From positions 1 to 41,026 of the forward strand of contig MGWK01000008.1 in NCBI GenBank assembly GCA_001800975.1: a stretch of 41,026 nucleotides of DNA, given 5' to 3'. This document shows, piece after piece, positions 14,653 to 23,600 of the stretch. A program made the position numbers and the translations under genes. This DNA is from Flavobacteria bacterium RIFCSPLOWO2_12_FULL_35_11 (GTDB taxonomy: Bacteria; Bacteroidota; Bacteroidia; Flavobacteriales; Flavobacteriaceae). Each line of letters starts with the position of its first letter. Positions within the stretch are counted from its first letter, which is position 1. Below the pieces are notes generated by a model. It saw only the letters and a program-made list of their open reading frames with translations, was not told where the DNA came from and searched no databases.

Positions 14653-17618
14653 GTCATTATTTTTTTAGGGATGTTGGCATATATCGGATCTTGGATAATC
14701 GCCAATTTTTCCATTTTTTCTATTTCAACAGTGATACAGTCAAATTCTTCCGTCACTTTTCCTGTTAATTCATACACGCCTTTTCCTTTAAATGGATATT
14801 TTTTGGCGGCTGGCGGAAAATGAACGGTATCAAGATGATCTCCTTTTACATCCACAAAATTCCCAAAATACATGAGATCTCCTTTGGAAGTGCTTACTCT
14901 TTTTGCCGTTATATAATACCCGTAAACTGTTACCGTTTTTCCTATATAGTGTACCAAATCACTTGCAACCAATTGTTGGTGAATAGGTTGTGTCAATAAA
15001 TCAAACGGACTGCACAACGGAAAACCGAGATATTGAATTTCATCAAACGCATCTTCAAAGTTGCTGCAACTGAGTTTTGGCGTGTTGTAAACAATTTTTT
15101 CCGATTTAAAAAGGGTGGAAACATGGGTTTCCAAACACACTTTATTCACTTTCATATAAGCTTCCCATAACAATTCGCGTTTATTTCTCCCTGTAAACTC
15201 AAAAGCATTTATTTTAATTAAAATGGAGAGCTGTTCCAACGAAATGGCTACGCGTTCTATAAAATCGTCCAAATCTAAAAACAAGCCGTTTTCCGCCCGT
15301 TCATTTACAATTTTTGTGGCATTTTTTAATTCAAAACTTTCCAGCATCATAAAACCCAAATAAATGTGTTTTTTTTCTATATGATTCTGATAATAAGACT
15401 CGTTAACGGCTGGCGGATGAATAATTGCGCCGTTCATTCGCGCTTCGTGCACATAATATTCCGGTTGGTAAAATCCACCGAAATTATTGAGCGTCGCCAC
15501 CAAATATTCTAACGGATAATAGGCTTTTAAAAACAAACATTGGTAGCTTTCAACGGCATAAGAAGCCGAATGGCCTTTGGCAAAAGCGTAACCGGCAAAA
15601 CTTTCAATTTGCCGCCAAATTTCTGAAGTCAGCTCGTAGCTGTGTCCTTGGTTTTTACAATTTTCAAAAAACTGGTCCTTCACTTTTGAAAATTCCTCTC
15701 TCGACCTAAATTTTCCGCTCATTCCTCGCCGTAACATATCTGCTTCCCCTAAACTTAAACCGCCAAAACAATGCCCTACTTTTATCACATCTTCCTGATA
15801 AACCATCACGCCGTAAGTTTCCGGCATAATTTCAAGCAAAATTGGATTCGCTTCTTTTCTGCGTTCAGGATTTCTGTATCTTAAAATGTATTCCCGCATC
15901 ATTCCGGATTTTGCCACACCCGGCCGTATAACAGAACTTGCGGCCACCAATCCCAAATAATTATCCACCTGCAATTTTTTCAACAACATCCGCATCGCGG
16001 GAGATTCCACATAAAAACAACCAATAGCCTTCGCATTTTTCAGCAGGTATTTAATTTTTGGATCTTCCTTAAAACGCTTGATGTCGTGAATGTCAATATC
16101 GGCGTGATTTGGATGGTTATATTTTACAATGTCAACCGCTTCCCTTATTTTTCCCAACCCGCGCTGACTCAAAATATCAAATTTATACAAGCCAATATCT
16201 TCTGCCACAACCATATCAAACATCGTGGTTGAAAATCCTTTTGGCGGTAAATAAGTGGCTGTATAATAATCGATTGGCTGTTCCGATATTAAAATTCCGC
16301 TGGGATGAATGCCCAAATAATTTGGAAATCCATCTATGTATTTACTGTAAATTAACACCAATTTAGACAAGTCATCCAATTCATTTGGATTGAAATTATC
16401 TATAGAAAGCTTGTCGATTTCTTCTTTCGGAAGTCCGAAAACTTTCCCCAATTCTCGAACGGAAGCTTTGTATTTAAAAGTGTTGTAAACGGCGATCAAC
16501 GAGGTATTTTTAAACCTTTTGAAAATAAAATTCATCACGTCATCGCGGTCGCGCCAGGAAAAATCCAAATCGAAATCGGGTGGATTTATTCTGTGCAAAT
16601 TGATAAAACGTTCAAAATACAAATCGAGTTCTATGGGATCAACATCAGTAATTCGTAGCAAATACGCCACAATGCTGTTGGCGCCGCTTCCCCTGCCAAC
16701 ATAATAATATTTTTTGCTTCGGGCATATTTCAGGATTTTCCAATTGATTAAAAAATAGGAAACAAATTGCTTTTCCTGAATCATTTTAAGCTCTTTTTCC
16801 AATCGGGCAAATACATTTTTGCCTATTTTTTTATACCGATAATTTAAGCCGTCATAAGCCAGTTTTTTCAGAAGTTTGAAGTCTAGTTCCTCATTATTGC
16901 TGTAAGTTTTCTGATTTTTAGGCGCATTTTTTGAAAAATCAAAATTGATGTGGCAATTGTCTAAAATACGCTGCGTATTTTCAATAATTTGCGGGTATTC
17001 TTCAAAAACAGCTTTCAATGCTTTTTCAGAAATCATCACGTCCGATGCTTCTCCCTGCTCCGATTTCGGCAATTTACTCAGCAAAACATTGTTGTTAATC
17101 GCACGCAACAATCGGTGCGTGTTAAATCCTTTTTTATTTTGGAATGAAACTGTTTTCAACACCACCAATTTCTCCTGATGCAATCGCCATGCTGAAAACT
17201 TCAACTGATTTAAATCGGAAGGTTTTACGCCCATAAATTCATTTTCTTCAAGCTCCATAACCGTATTTTGATACGGATAAATCACATACGTATCCGGAAA
17301 GTATTTTGCGCGTTTTGGAATTTTTATTTTATCCAAATACAAAAATTCCGACAGGTATCTGTTCATTTGCTGCAAGGCTTCATTATTTTTTGCCAGCATC
17401 ACAAATTGTTGTTGTGCGCCATTTCTGAAATCGACGCCCAAAACAGGTTTTATATGGTATTTTGGAGCCAAACGCACAAAATCCAGGTTGGCAGAAGTGC
17501 TGTTGATATCAGTTAAAGCCATTACCGCAATATTGTGCTGAAACGCCATCTGTAACAAGGCTTCCGGCGCTATTGTGCCATATTTTAAACTATAATATGA
17601 GTGGGTGTTCAAATACAT
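14649..17618 (-). CDS. DnaE-type DNA polymerase III alpha subunit, short, probably error-prone
   Basis: This 989-residue C-family polymerase is shorter than replicative DnaE (about 1160). It has an N-terminal PHP domain, the palm with PDFDLDF (two catalytic Asp) and KFDIL (third acid), the block GVMVYQEDVIKVGHCFGGLS, and a C-terminal OB fold (VTVYGYYITAKRVSTSKGDL). The PHP metal site is degraded: the usual HxHS is NTHS (4-7), and TDHG is TDIN (36-39), so a PHP proofreading activity is unlikely. It overlaps dinB by 4 nt, which suggests a damage-response mutagenesis cassette like DnaE2. Upstream lies a palindrome-rich region and a truncated XRE gene. It is not likely to be the main replicase. 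Confidence 0.9.
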   Translation of the reverse strand: MYLNTHSYYSLKYGTIAPEALLQMAFQHNIAVMALTDINSTSANLDFVRLAPKYHIKPVLGVDFRNGAQQQFVMLAKNNEALQQMNRYLSEFLYLDKIKIPKRAKYFPDTYVIYPYQNTVMELEENEFMGVKPSDLNQLKFSAWRLHQEKLVVLKTVSFQNKKGFNTHRLLRAINNNVLLSKLPKSEQGEASDVMISEKALKAVFEEYPQIIENTQRILDNCHINFDFSKNAPKNQKTYSNNEELDFKLLKKLAYDGLNYRYKKIGKNVFARLEKELKMIQEKQFVSYFLINWKILKYARSKKYYYVGRGSGANSIVAYLLRITDVDPIELDLYFERFINLHRINPPDFDLDFSWRDRDDVMNFIFKRFKNTSLIAVYNTFKYKASVRELGKVFGLPKEEIDKLSIDNFNPNELDDLSKLVLIYSKYIDGFPNYLGIHPSGILISEQPIDYYTATYLPPKGFSTTMFDMVVAEDIGLYKFDILSQRGLGKIREAVDIVKYNHPNHADIDIHDIKRFKEDPKIKYLLKNAKAIGCFYVESPAMRMLLKKLQVDNYLGLVAASSVIRPGVAKSGMMREYILRYRNPERRKEANPILLEIMPETYGVMVYQEDVIKVGHCFGGLSLGEADMLRRGMSGKFRSREEFSKVKDQFFENCKNQGHSYELTSEIWRQIESFAGYAFAKGHSASYAVESYQCLFLKAYYPLEYLVATLNNFGGFYQPEYYVHEARMNGAIIHPPAVNESYYQNHIEKKHIYLGFMMLESFELKNATKIVNERAENGLFLDLDDFIERVAISLEQLSILIKINAFEFTGRNKRELLWEAYMKVNKVCLETHVSTLFKSEKIVYNTPKLSCSNFEDAFDEIQYLGFPLCSPFDLLTQPIHQQLVASDLVHYIGKTVTVYGYYITAKRVSTSKGDLMYFGNFVDVKGDHLDTVHFPPAAKKYPFKGKGVYELTGKVTEEFDCITVEIEKMEKLAIIQDPIYANIPKKIMT

Positions 17619-17652
17619 TTTTTCAGAAAAAATTAGGCGGTAAACTTTTTTT

Positions 17653-17700
17653 TGCTAAATTAGCTCAAAATATTAGCAATTGTTGCTCATAAATTTAGCA
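17653..17700. promoter_or_regulatory. Palindrome-rich divergent control region of the polymerase cassette
   Basis: Within 48 nt there are GCTAAATTAGC (17654-17664, arms GCTAA/TTAGC), AGCAATTGTTGCT (17675-17687, arms AGCAA/TTGCT) and an outer inverted pair TGCTAAAT (17653-17660) with ATTTAGCA (17693-17700). TTAGC occurs three times. These are candidate operators for a dimeric HTH repressor, lying between the dnaE-type gene and the XRE remnant. Confidence 0.5.
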
Positions 17701-17702
17701 TT

Positions 17703-17819
17703 ATGAATTATTTGTCACAAAATATCAAACACATGAGAACTTTAAAAGGTTTGACGCAAGAACAATTTGCGGAAGATTTAAAAGTTTACAAATCAAAAAA
17801 GGATACTAACGAAAGTTAA
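17703..17819 (+). pseudogene. Truncated XRE-family regulator remnant
   Basis: An open frame of 38 codons reads MNYLSQNIKHMRTLKGLTQE, then QFAEDLKVYKSKKDTNES and a stop. The first 28 residues match the start of an HTH_3/XRE domain (helix 1, then GLTQEQFAEDL, the first helix of the HTH). The recognition helix and everything after it are missing. The frame then runs straight into the murA terminator hairpin, so a deletion seems to have joined the two. In Bacteroidota I recall XRE/S24 LexA-like genes beside dinB-dnaE cassettes (memory, unverified), so this is probably the dead repressor of this cassette. A functional short peptide is less likely. Confidence 0.6.
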
Positions 17820-17830
17820 TATCCTTTTTT
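17795..17830. terminator. Terminator of murA, overlapping the XRE remnant
   Basis: AAAAAAGGATA, one mismatch, TAAC, a GAAA loop, GTTA and TATCCTTTTTT form a long stem with A and T tracts. It works on both strands and lies 20 nt past the murA stop. Confidence 0.85.
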
Positions 17831-17850
17831 AGATTTATAATTGATTAATA

Positions 17851-19164
17851 TTATGCATTATTAACCCTAATTATTTTGGCTCCAATTGACTGTAAACGTT
17901 CATCAATATTTTGATAACCACGGTCAATTTGTTCTATATTTTGTATAGTGCTGGTGCCTTCTGCCGAAAGTGCGGCTATCAACAATGAAATTCCTGCCCT
18001 AATATCGGGTGAAGCCATGGTTGTGCCTTTTAAGCTAAACTCATGATTCATCCCTATTACTGTAGCTCTATGCGGGTCGCAAAGGATTACTTTGGCACCC
18101 ATATCAATCAATTTATCGACAAAGAATAACCTGCTTTCAAACATTTTTTGATGAATCAAAACACTTCCTTTTGCCTGTGTGGCCACTACTAATATAATGC
18201 TTAGCAAATCGGGCGTAAAACCAGGCCAAGGTGCATCAGATATGGTTAAAATTGAACCATCAATATAGTTTTGAATTTCGTAACTTTCTTGTTCCGGTAT
18301 GAAAATATCGTCTCCCCTTTTTTCTAAATTGATTCCCAGTTTTTGAAAAACACGGGGTATTAAACCCAAATCATTCCAGCTGACATCTTTAATGGTAATG
18401 GAAGATCTTGTCATAGCTGCCATCCCAATCCAGCTGCCAATTTCTATCATATCCGGTAGAATTCTATGTGAACAGCCTTTTAGTTTTTTGACACCTTTAA
18501 TATGCAATAAATTAGAACCTATGCCCTCAATTTTTGCACCCATACTGTTCAACATTTTACATAATTGTTGAATATATGGTTCACAAGCGGCATTGTAAAT
18601 TGTGGTGACTCCTTTGGCCATAACCGCCGCCATCACAATATTTGCGGTTCCGGTAACGGAAGCTTCATCCAACAACATGTCAGTTCCAACAAGCTGTTTG
18701 GCTTCCACACCATAAAAACGCTCATCTTTATTGTATCTAAATGTGGCGCCTAATTGAATAAATCCTTCAAAATGCGTGTCTAATCTGCGTCTTCCAATTT
18801 TATCGCCTCCAGGACGTGGAATATATCCTTTCCCAAATCGGGCCAATAACGGACCAACTATCATAATTGAACCGCGCAAAGAACTTCCTTCAATTTTGAA
18901 TTTTTCTGATTCTAAATAGTCTAAATCTAATTCATCAGCCTGAAAAGTATAAGTATCTGGACTGATCTTATCTACTTTAACGCCTAATTCGCTTAAAATA
19001 TAGATCAATTTGTTAACATCTCTAATATCCGGAATGTTGCTGATGGTCACTTTTTCAGGAGTTAACAAAACTGCGCATATCACTTGAAGCGCTTCATTTT
19101 TAGCACCTTGAGGTGTGATGCTTCCGCTTAATTTATGACCTCCTTCTATTACAAATGTTGACAT
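17851..19164 (-). CDS. murA: UDP-N-acetylglucosamine 1-carboxyvinyltransferase
   Basis: MurA transfers enolpyruvate from PEP to UDP-GlcNAc, the first committed step of peptidoglycan synthesis, in the cytoplasm. The protein has 437 residues and two repeated inside-out domains. Motifs are GAKNEALQ (Lys22, Asn23), RPGGDKIGRRRLDTHFEGF, EASVTGTANIVMAA and PDIRAGISLLIAAL. The usual active-loop Cys (Cys115 of E. coli, target of fosfomycin) is Asp121 here. Asp at this place is known in other bacteria to keep activity while giving fosfomycin resistance. DUF4290 follows the order DUF4290-murA on the - strand with 21 nt between, so they are probably one operon. Confidence 0.97.
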   Translation of the reverse strand: MSTFVIEGGHKLSGSITPQGAKNEALQVICAVLLTPEKVTISNIPDIRDVNKLIYILSELGVKVDKISPDTYTFQADELDLDYLESEKFKIEGSSLRGSIMIVGPLLARFGKGYIPRPGGDKIGRRRLDTHFEGFIQLGATFRYNKDERFYGVEAKQLVGTDMLLDEASVTGTANIVMAAVMAKGVTTIYNAACEPYIQQLCKMLNSMGAKIEGIGSNLLHIKGVKKLKGCSHRILPDMIEIGSWIGMAAMTRSSITIKDVSWNDLGLIPRVFQKLGINLEKRGDDIFIPEQESYEIQNYIDGSILTISDAPWPGFTPDLLSIILVVATQAKGSVLIHQKMFESRLFFVDKLIDMGAKVILCDPHRATVIGMNHEFSLKGTTMASPDIRAGISLLIAALSAEGTSTIQNIEQIDRGYQNIDERLQSIGAKIIRVNNA

Positions 19165-19185
19165 TATATTGGTAAGTGAATTGGT

Positions 19186-19800
19186 TTATTGTTTCTTTTT
19201 CAATATTTTAACTTTGCCCGTAGGCTTTCTTTTTTTCATCAATTCTTTAACTTCTGTTAAAGATTCATTTTTATCCTCCAAATCAATTCTTCCCTTCGAC
19301 AATTCGAGTAAATGCTTGTAAATTATTGCATCATCAACCGTGTCTTTGTTCCAATTTAGATAACATTTTTTCATATGGTTGGCGATGGCAAAATACAAAG
19401 CTTCACGCGCTTCACCTTCTTCCCAAGTTAAGGCCACATCAATCATTGTTTGAATGTTATTGCCATAAAATCGGTATTTTGAATCGTATTTTGGATAAGC
19501 CAAACTTTCAGGTTTTGCCGCCAATTCTTCTCTTAAAGGCTTTCCGTAAGGAGATTCTGCATCCAATTTAAAATCGGACATAATGAATAGCTGGTCCCAT
19601 AATTTATGCTTAAAGTCAGGCACATCACGCAAATGAGGCTGTAAATTTCCCATAACATCAACAATGGCTCTAGCCATTTTATTGCGTTCTTCAGGGTCTT
19701 CTATGGCCACACAATTGTCTATTAATTTTTGGACGTGTCTACCGTATTCCGGGATAATTAAATGAGGTCTTTCTGAATTGTATTCTAAATCAAATTCCAT
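19186..19800 (-). CDS. DUF4290 domain protein
   Basis: This 204-residue cytoplasmic protein matches DUF4290, a Bacteroidota family of unknown function: FDLEYNSERPHLIIPEYGRHVQ at the start, EERNKMARAIVDVMGNLQPHLRD, FKHKLWDQLFIMSDF and then a helical region with EGEAREALYFAIANHMKKCY. The C-terminus is very basic (KELMKKRKPTGKVKILKKKQ), which may bind nucleic acid or phospholipid heads (inference). It lies 21 nt upstream of murA on the same strand and is probably cotranscribed, which suggests some link to wall synthesis or growth control. No signal peptide or membrane helix is visible. Confidence 0.88.
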   Translation of the reverse strand: MEFDLEYNSERPHLIIPEYGRHVQKLIDNCVAIEDPEERNKMARAIVDVMGNLQPHLRDVPDFKHKLWDQLFIMSDFKLDAESPYGKPLREELAAKPESLAYPKYDSKYRFYGNNIQTMIDVALTWEEGEAREALYFAIANHMKKCYLNWNKDTVDDAIIYKHLLELSKGRIDLEDKNESLTEVKELMKKRKPTGKVKILKKKQ

Positions 19801-19866
19801 GGATCTGTTCTTTCTATAATATTATTTTGCAAATTACAATATAAATATTGGTTTTACAATGTGTAT

Positions 19867-22197
19867 TTAGCCTATAATTACAAGCTTTGCAAATTGTAAC
19901 AACAATTTTTTGACGCCAACTGAGTCAAATTTTATTTCAGCTTTTTGGTTTGCGCCCGAACCGTCTAAACTAAGGACTTCGCCTTTTCCAAACTTCGCAT
20001 GCTCCACAACAGTGCCCACAATAATATTTTCATCAAATAAATTTACGGATGAAACGAATGAAGCATCCACTTTTTTATAGTTATTCGGACTTTTAAATGC
20101 CACTATTGGCGGTTGCATAGCTTTTTTTACTGGCGGACGCTGAATTGGTTTTTTGAACCGAATTCTGTCTTGGGGAATGTCATCAAAAATATCCTCATCA
20201 ATAAAAGTGCTCTGTTTTGGCGGCAGTATTTTTGCCGTTAAGTGTTCTAAATATATCTCATCTATTTCCTCTAAAAATCGGCTAGGCTCACAATCCACCA
20301 ATTTTCCCCAACGGTATCTTGTTTGTGCATAAGTTAAATACGCCTGTTTTTCAGCCCTTGTTAATGCCACATAAAATAAACGGCGTTCTTCTTCCAATTC
20401 GCTTCTCGTATTCATACTCATTGCTGAAGGAAATAAATTTTCTTCCAACCCAACAATGTAAACAAAAGGAAATTCCAGCCCTTTTGCCAAATGAATGGTC
20501 ATTAATGAAACGCTGGGCGAATCGTCTTTCTTTTTGCTGTCAAAATCTGTAGCCAAAGCCACATCTTCCAAGAAAAATGCCAAGGAATCATCTGCTTCTT
20601 TTTCTCTTTGTTCTTCAATAAAGTCTTTTAATCCGTTCAGCAATTCTTGAATATTTTCAACCCTGCTGACACCTTCTGGAGTGCCTTCACTTTCCAAATC
20701 CTGAATTAAACGTGTTTTTTGCACCACAAATTCAGCAATCTCAAAAGCATTTTTAGTTTGCGATTCAATCTGAAAATGCTGCATCATTGTCACAAAGTTT
20801 AAAAGCTTTGTTTTTATGCCCGAATTTAGATTCAAATCGAAAGTGTTGAGATTCATCAACAACTCAAAAATTGATATTTTATAGTGATTTGCCGCTACCG
20901 AAAGTTTATCAATAGTCGTATCTCCAATGCCTCGGGCAGGATAATTGATAATTCTTTTCAGTGCTTCTTCATCGGTTGGGTTGATAAGCAATCGCAAATA
21001 TGCCAAAGTATCTTTAATTTCTTTGCGTTGGTAAAACGACAATCCGCCGTAAATTCTATAGGCAATGTCTTTTTTCCGAAGCGCGTCTTCCAGAGCCCTT
21101 GACTGAGCGTTTGTGCGATACAATATGGCAAAATCAGAATTTTTCATCTGCAAATTCATCGCATTGTCAAAAATTGAATTTGCGATGAACCTACCTTCAT
21201 CAGCTTCTGTGAAAGTGCGCATGACTTTTATTTTTGCGCCATCGCCGTTTTCGGTCCAAATTTGTTTGTCGAGTTTGGTTTTATTTTTTTCGATAACGCT
21301 ATTTGCGGCTTCCACAATATTTTTGGTGGAACGGTAATTCTGCTCCAATTTAAAAATAGCCACATTGTCGTAATCGCGCTGAAAATTCATGATGTTTTTT
21401 ATATTTGCGCCACGAAAAGCGTAAATACTTTGAGAATCGTCACCCACCACACAAATATTCTGAAACCTGTCGGCCAAAGCCTTCACAATTAAATATTGGG
21501 AATGGTTTGTATCCTGATACTCATCGACCAAAATATATTTAAATCGGTCTTGATATTTTGCCAAAACCACCGGAAATCTGGTCAGTAATTCGTTAGTTCT
21601 CAACAGCAAATCGTCAAAATCCATAGCGCCTGCCTTAAAACAACGCTCCACATATTCATTGTATATTTTTCCCATTTCCGGGCGTTGCGCCATTTTATCG
21701 GCTTCCAACAAATCGGGATCTTTGTAATAGGCTTTTACGGTAATTAAGCTGTTTTTGAAGGAAGAAATCCGGCCCAAAACCTGTTTAGGTTTGTATCGGT
21801 CTTTATCCAAATCCATTTCTTTAAGAATGGAAGAAATCAATCTTACGGAATCTTGTGTGTCGTAAATCGTAAAATTAGAAGGAAATCCAAGTCTTTCTGC
21901 TTCAGAACGTAAAATTCGCGCAAAAACAGAGTGAAAAGTTCCCATCCATAAATTTTTTGCTTCAGAAACGCCCACAACCGTTGCAATACGATTTTTCATT
22001 TCACGCGCTGCTTTGTTGGTAAAAGTCAATGCCAAAATATTGAAAGGATCAACATTTTGGCTCATCAAATGCGCAATTCTATAAGTTAAAACACGCGTTT
22101 TGCCTGAGCCGGCACCGGCAATAATTATCATTGCGCCTTCTTTATGCAATACGGCGGCTTTTTGTGATTCGTTAAGATTTTCTAAGTAGTAGGTCAC
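19867..22197 (-). CDS. UvrD/PcrA-type DNA helicase
   Basis: This 776-residue superfamily 1A 3'-5' helicase begins LNESQKAAV (Q motif), then IIAGAGSGKTRVLTYRI (I), LALTFTNKAAREMKNRI (Ia), ILVDEYQDTNHSQY (II), VVGDDSQSIYAFRGA (III), LEQNYRSTKNI (IV), VSLMTIHLAKGLEFPFVYIVG (V) and RRLFYVALTRAEKQAYLTYA (VI). The C-terminal end (VGTVVEHAKFGKGEVLSLDG...AEIKFDSVGVKKLLLQFAKL) is the Tudor-like domain that PcrA and UvrD use to touch RNA polymerase. It works in nucleotide excision repair and in clearing blocked forks. uvrA is in the same window but far away. Telling uvrD from pcrA is not possible, so no symbol is given. Confidence 0.95.
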   Translation of the reverse strand: MTYYLENLNESQKAAVLHKEGAMIIIAGAGSGKTRVLTYRIAHLMSQNVDPFNILALTFTNKAAREMKNRIATVVGVSEAKNLWMGTFHSVFARILRSEAERLGFPSNFTIYDTQDSVRLISSILKEMDLDKDRYKPKQVLGRISSFKNSLITVKAYYKDPDLLEADKMAQRPEMGKIYNEYVERCFKAGAMDFDDLLLRTNELLTRFPVVLAKYQDRFKYILVDEYQDTNHSQYLIVKALADRFQNICVVGDDSQSIYAFRGANIKNIMNFQRDYDNVAIFKLEQNYRSTKNIVEAANSVIEKNKTKLDKQIWTENGDGAKIKVMRTFTEADEGRFIANSIFDNAMNLQMKNSDFAILYRTNAQSRALEDALRKKDIAYRIYGGLSFYQRKEIKDTLAYLRLLINPTDEEALKRIINYPARGIGDTTIDKLSVAANHYKISIFELLMNLNTFDLNLNSGIKTKLLNFVTMMQHFQIESQTKNAFEIAEFVVQKTRLIQDLESEGTPEGVSRVENIQELLNGLKDFIEEQREKEADDSLAFFLEDVALATDFDSKKKDDSPSVSLMTIHLAKGLEFPFVYIVGLEENLFPSAMSMNTRSELEEERRLFYVALTRAEKQAYLTYAQTRYRWGKLVDCEPSRFLEEIDEIYLEHLTAKILPPKQSTFIDEDIFDDIPQDRIRFKKPIQRPPVKKAMQPPIVAFKSPNNYKKVDASFVSSVNLFDENIIVGTVVEHAKFGKGEVLSLDGSGANQKAEIKFDSVGVKKLLLQFAKLVIIG

Positions 22198-22262
22198 AGG
22201 AATTCTTTAAAATCCAAAAGTACTATTCCAAATTTAGTTTGGCAATAAATTTATCATAATGT

Positions 22263-23489
22263 TTATTTAATAATTGGTAGTCTGGAAAATTGATTTATAT
22301 AAATTACCAACAAGCCAATTATCATCAAAAAACTAAAAATCAACAGAAAAAAATTGTAATTTTTAATGGCATCAAACTGAAACATAAATAAAAATCCCTG
22401 CAAAAACAATAATGATTCTGCGATAAAAACACCTGATAAAAATAGCAGTATTCCCACTTTTGAAGTTGGTTTCTGAAGGTTAATTTTGCCAAACTGGCCT
22501 ACTATTAAAAACAAAAAGACACTTAAAAATCCCAAAGTGAACAAATGCAAATAGCCAATAATAAAAAATGGTTTTAGGGCCAGAGATTTTTCAACAATAT
22601 AGGGAAATGCAGATAAAATTTGACTGCTGATTTTTAAGCTGTAAGAAATCAAGGCAAATTTGAGCAGCAATTTTGAAGTGAAACTCCAATTGATTTGTGA
22701 AAATGCCTGCTGCATTATTTTAATCAGAAAAACCAATGAAATGAATTGCAGGCCTGAAGCCACAAAACCAACCACATTAAATAATAAAAGATTTGTACTC
22801 CACAAAACAGATAATGCGTAAGCCGGAATGCAAGCAATATTTAAATAGATAAAAAAGTGCTGTTTTAGTTTTTCTGAAATTACAATTTGCTGATTTTCAA
22901 AAATTTTAAACAGCAATCCGAACAATGCAAAAACGAAAAAACCATTGTATAAAAAGTGCAGATAAAAATAGACGGTGTTGTAATATAAATCTGTTTTTCC
23001 CTGGGTTACAATCACAAATGCCAAAAACCAAGTGGCCAAACTTGAAAGTAAATAATAATAAATTCCGTATCTTATTAACTTAACTGAAGTATTGTTTCCC
23101 TGTAAATCTTTTAAAATCCTAAAGGATAAAACGTATGAAGTCAGCCCAAAAACAGCGAGCAAAACAACGGAAAATACTTTATAACCACCAAGAGGAAAGC
23201 TGATTAACATTAAGGGTATCACCACCAATAAAATGGTTAAAGTTGCTTTATAGACCTTACTTTTTTTATGGTCATCCAATACAAAATAATAAATTATCGC
23301 TCCAATTACCGAAAGGTAACCCCAACCTAAAAATGCCACGTGAGAATGGCTTTGCAATAAATTTTGATAAGGAATGAATTTTGTGGGAAACGCAAAATTC
23401 CATCGCATTAACAATCCGTACAAAGCGGACAAAATAAACAATGTAAATGCGTATAAATAAAGAAACTTGCTTTTTTTGCTCACCAACAT
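22263..23489 (-). CDS. Polytopic membrane protein with His-bearing helices (heme-copper oxidase-like or NnrS-like)
   Basis: This 408-residue integral inner-membrane protein has about 11-12 predicted helices. Conserved-looking His residues lie within or at the edge of helices: QSHSHVAFLGWGYL (about 46-59), YFYLHFLYNGFF (about 176-187) and GYLHLFTLGFLSV (about 310-322). This pattern recalls subunit I of heme-copper oxidases and NnrS proteins, which bind heme or copper through such His residues, but no full motif set is present, so function is unknown. It has no partner subunit nearby. It follows the FadL gene on the same strand beyond a strong terminator, so it should have its own promoter. Confidence 0.75.
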   Translation of the reverse strand: MLVSKKSKFLYLYAFTLFILSALYGLLMRWNFAFPTKFIPYQNLLQSHSHVAFLGWGYLSVIGAIIYYFVLDDHKKSKVYKATLTILLVVIPLMLISFPLGGYKVFSVVLLAVFGLTSYVLSFRILKDLQGNNTSVKLIRYGIYYYLLSSLATWFLAFVIVTQGKTDLYYNTVYFYLHFLYNGFFVFALFGLLFKIFENQQIVISEKLKQHFFIYLNIACIPAYALSVLWSTNLLLFNVVGFVASGLQFISLVFLIKIMQQAFSQINWSFTSKLLLKFALISYSLKISSQILSAFPYIVEKSLALKPFFIIGYLHLFTLGFLSVFLFLIVGQFGKINLQKPTSKVGILLFLSGVFIAESLLFLQGFLFMFQFDAIKNYNFFLLIFSFLMIIGLLVIYINQFSRLPIIK

Positions 23490-23550
23490 TTAAAAGATTT
23501 AAGCTACAAATAAACAAGAATTTTGTCAAACTTCTTACATATCAGCACAA

Positions 23551-23577
23551 AAAAAAAACGGCTTCCAAAGAAGCCGC
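23551..23577 (-). terminator. Intrinsic terminator after the FadL-type gene
   Basis: On the - strand a 7-bp perfect stem CGGCTTC/GAAGCCG with a 4-nt loop is followed by a run of T. It lies 24 nt past the stop codon. Confidence 0.9.
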
Positions 23578-23600
23578 TTTTAAACAAATTAACCAATAAT

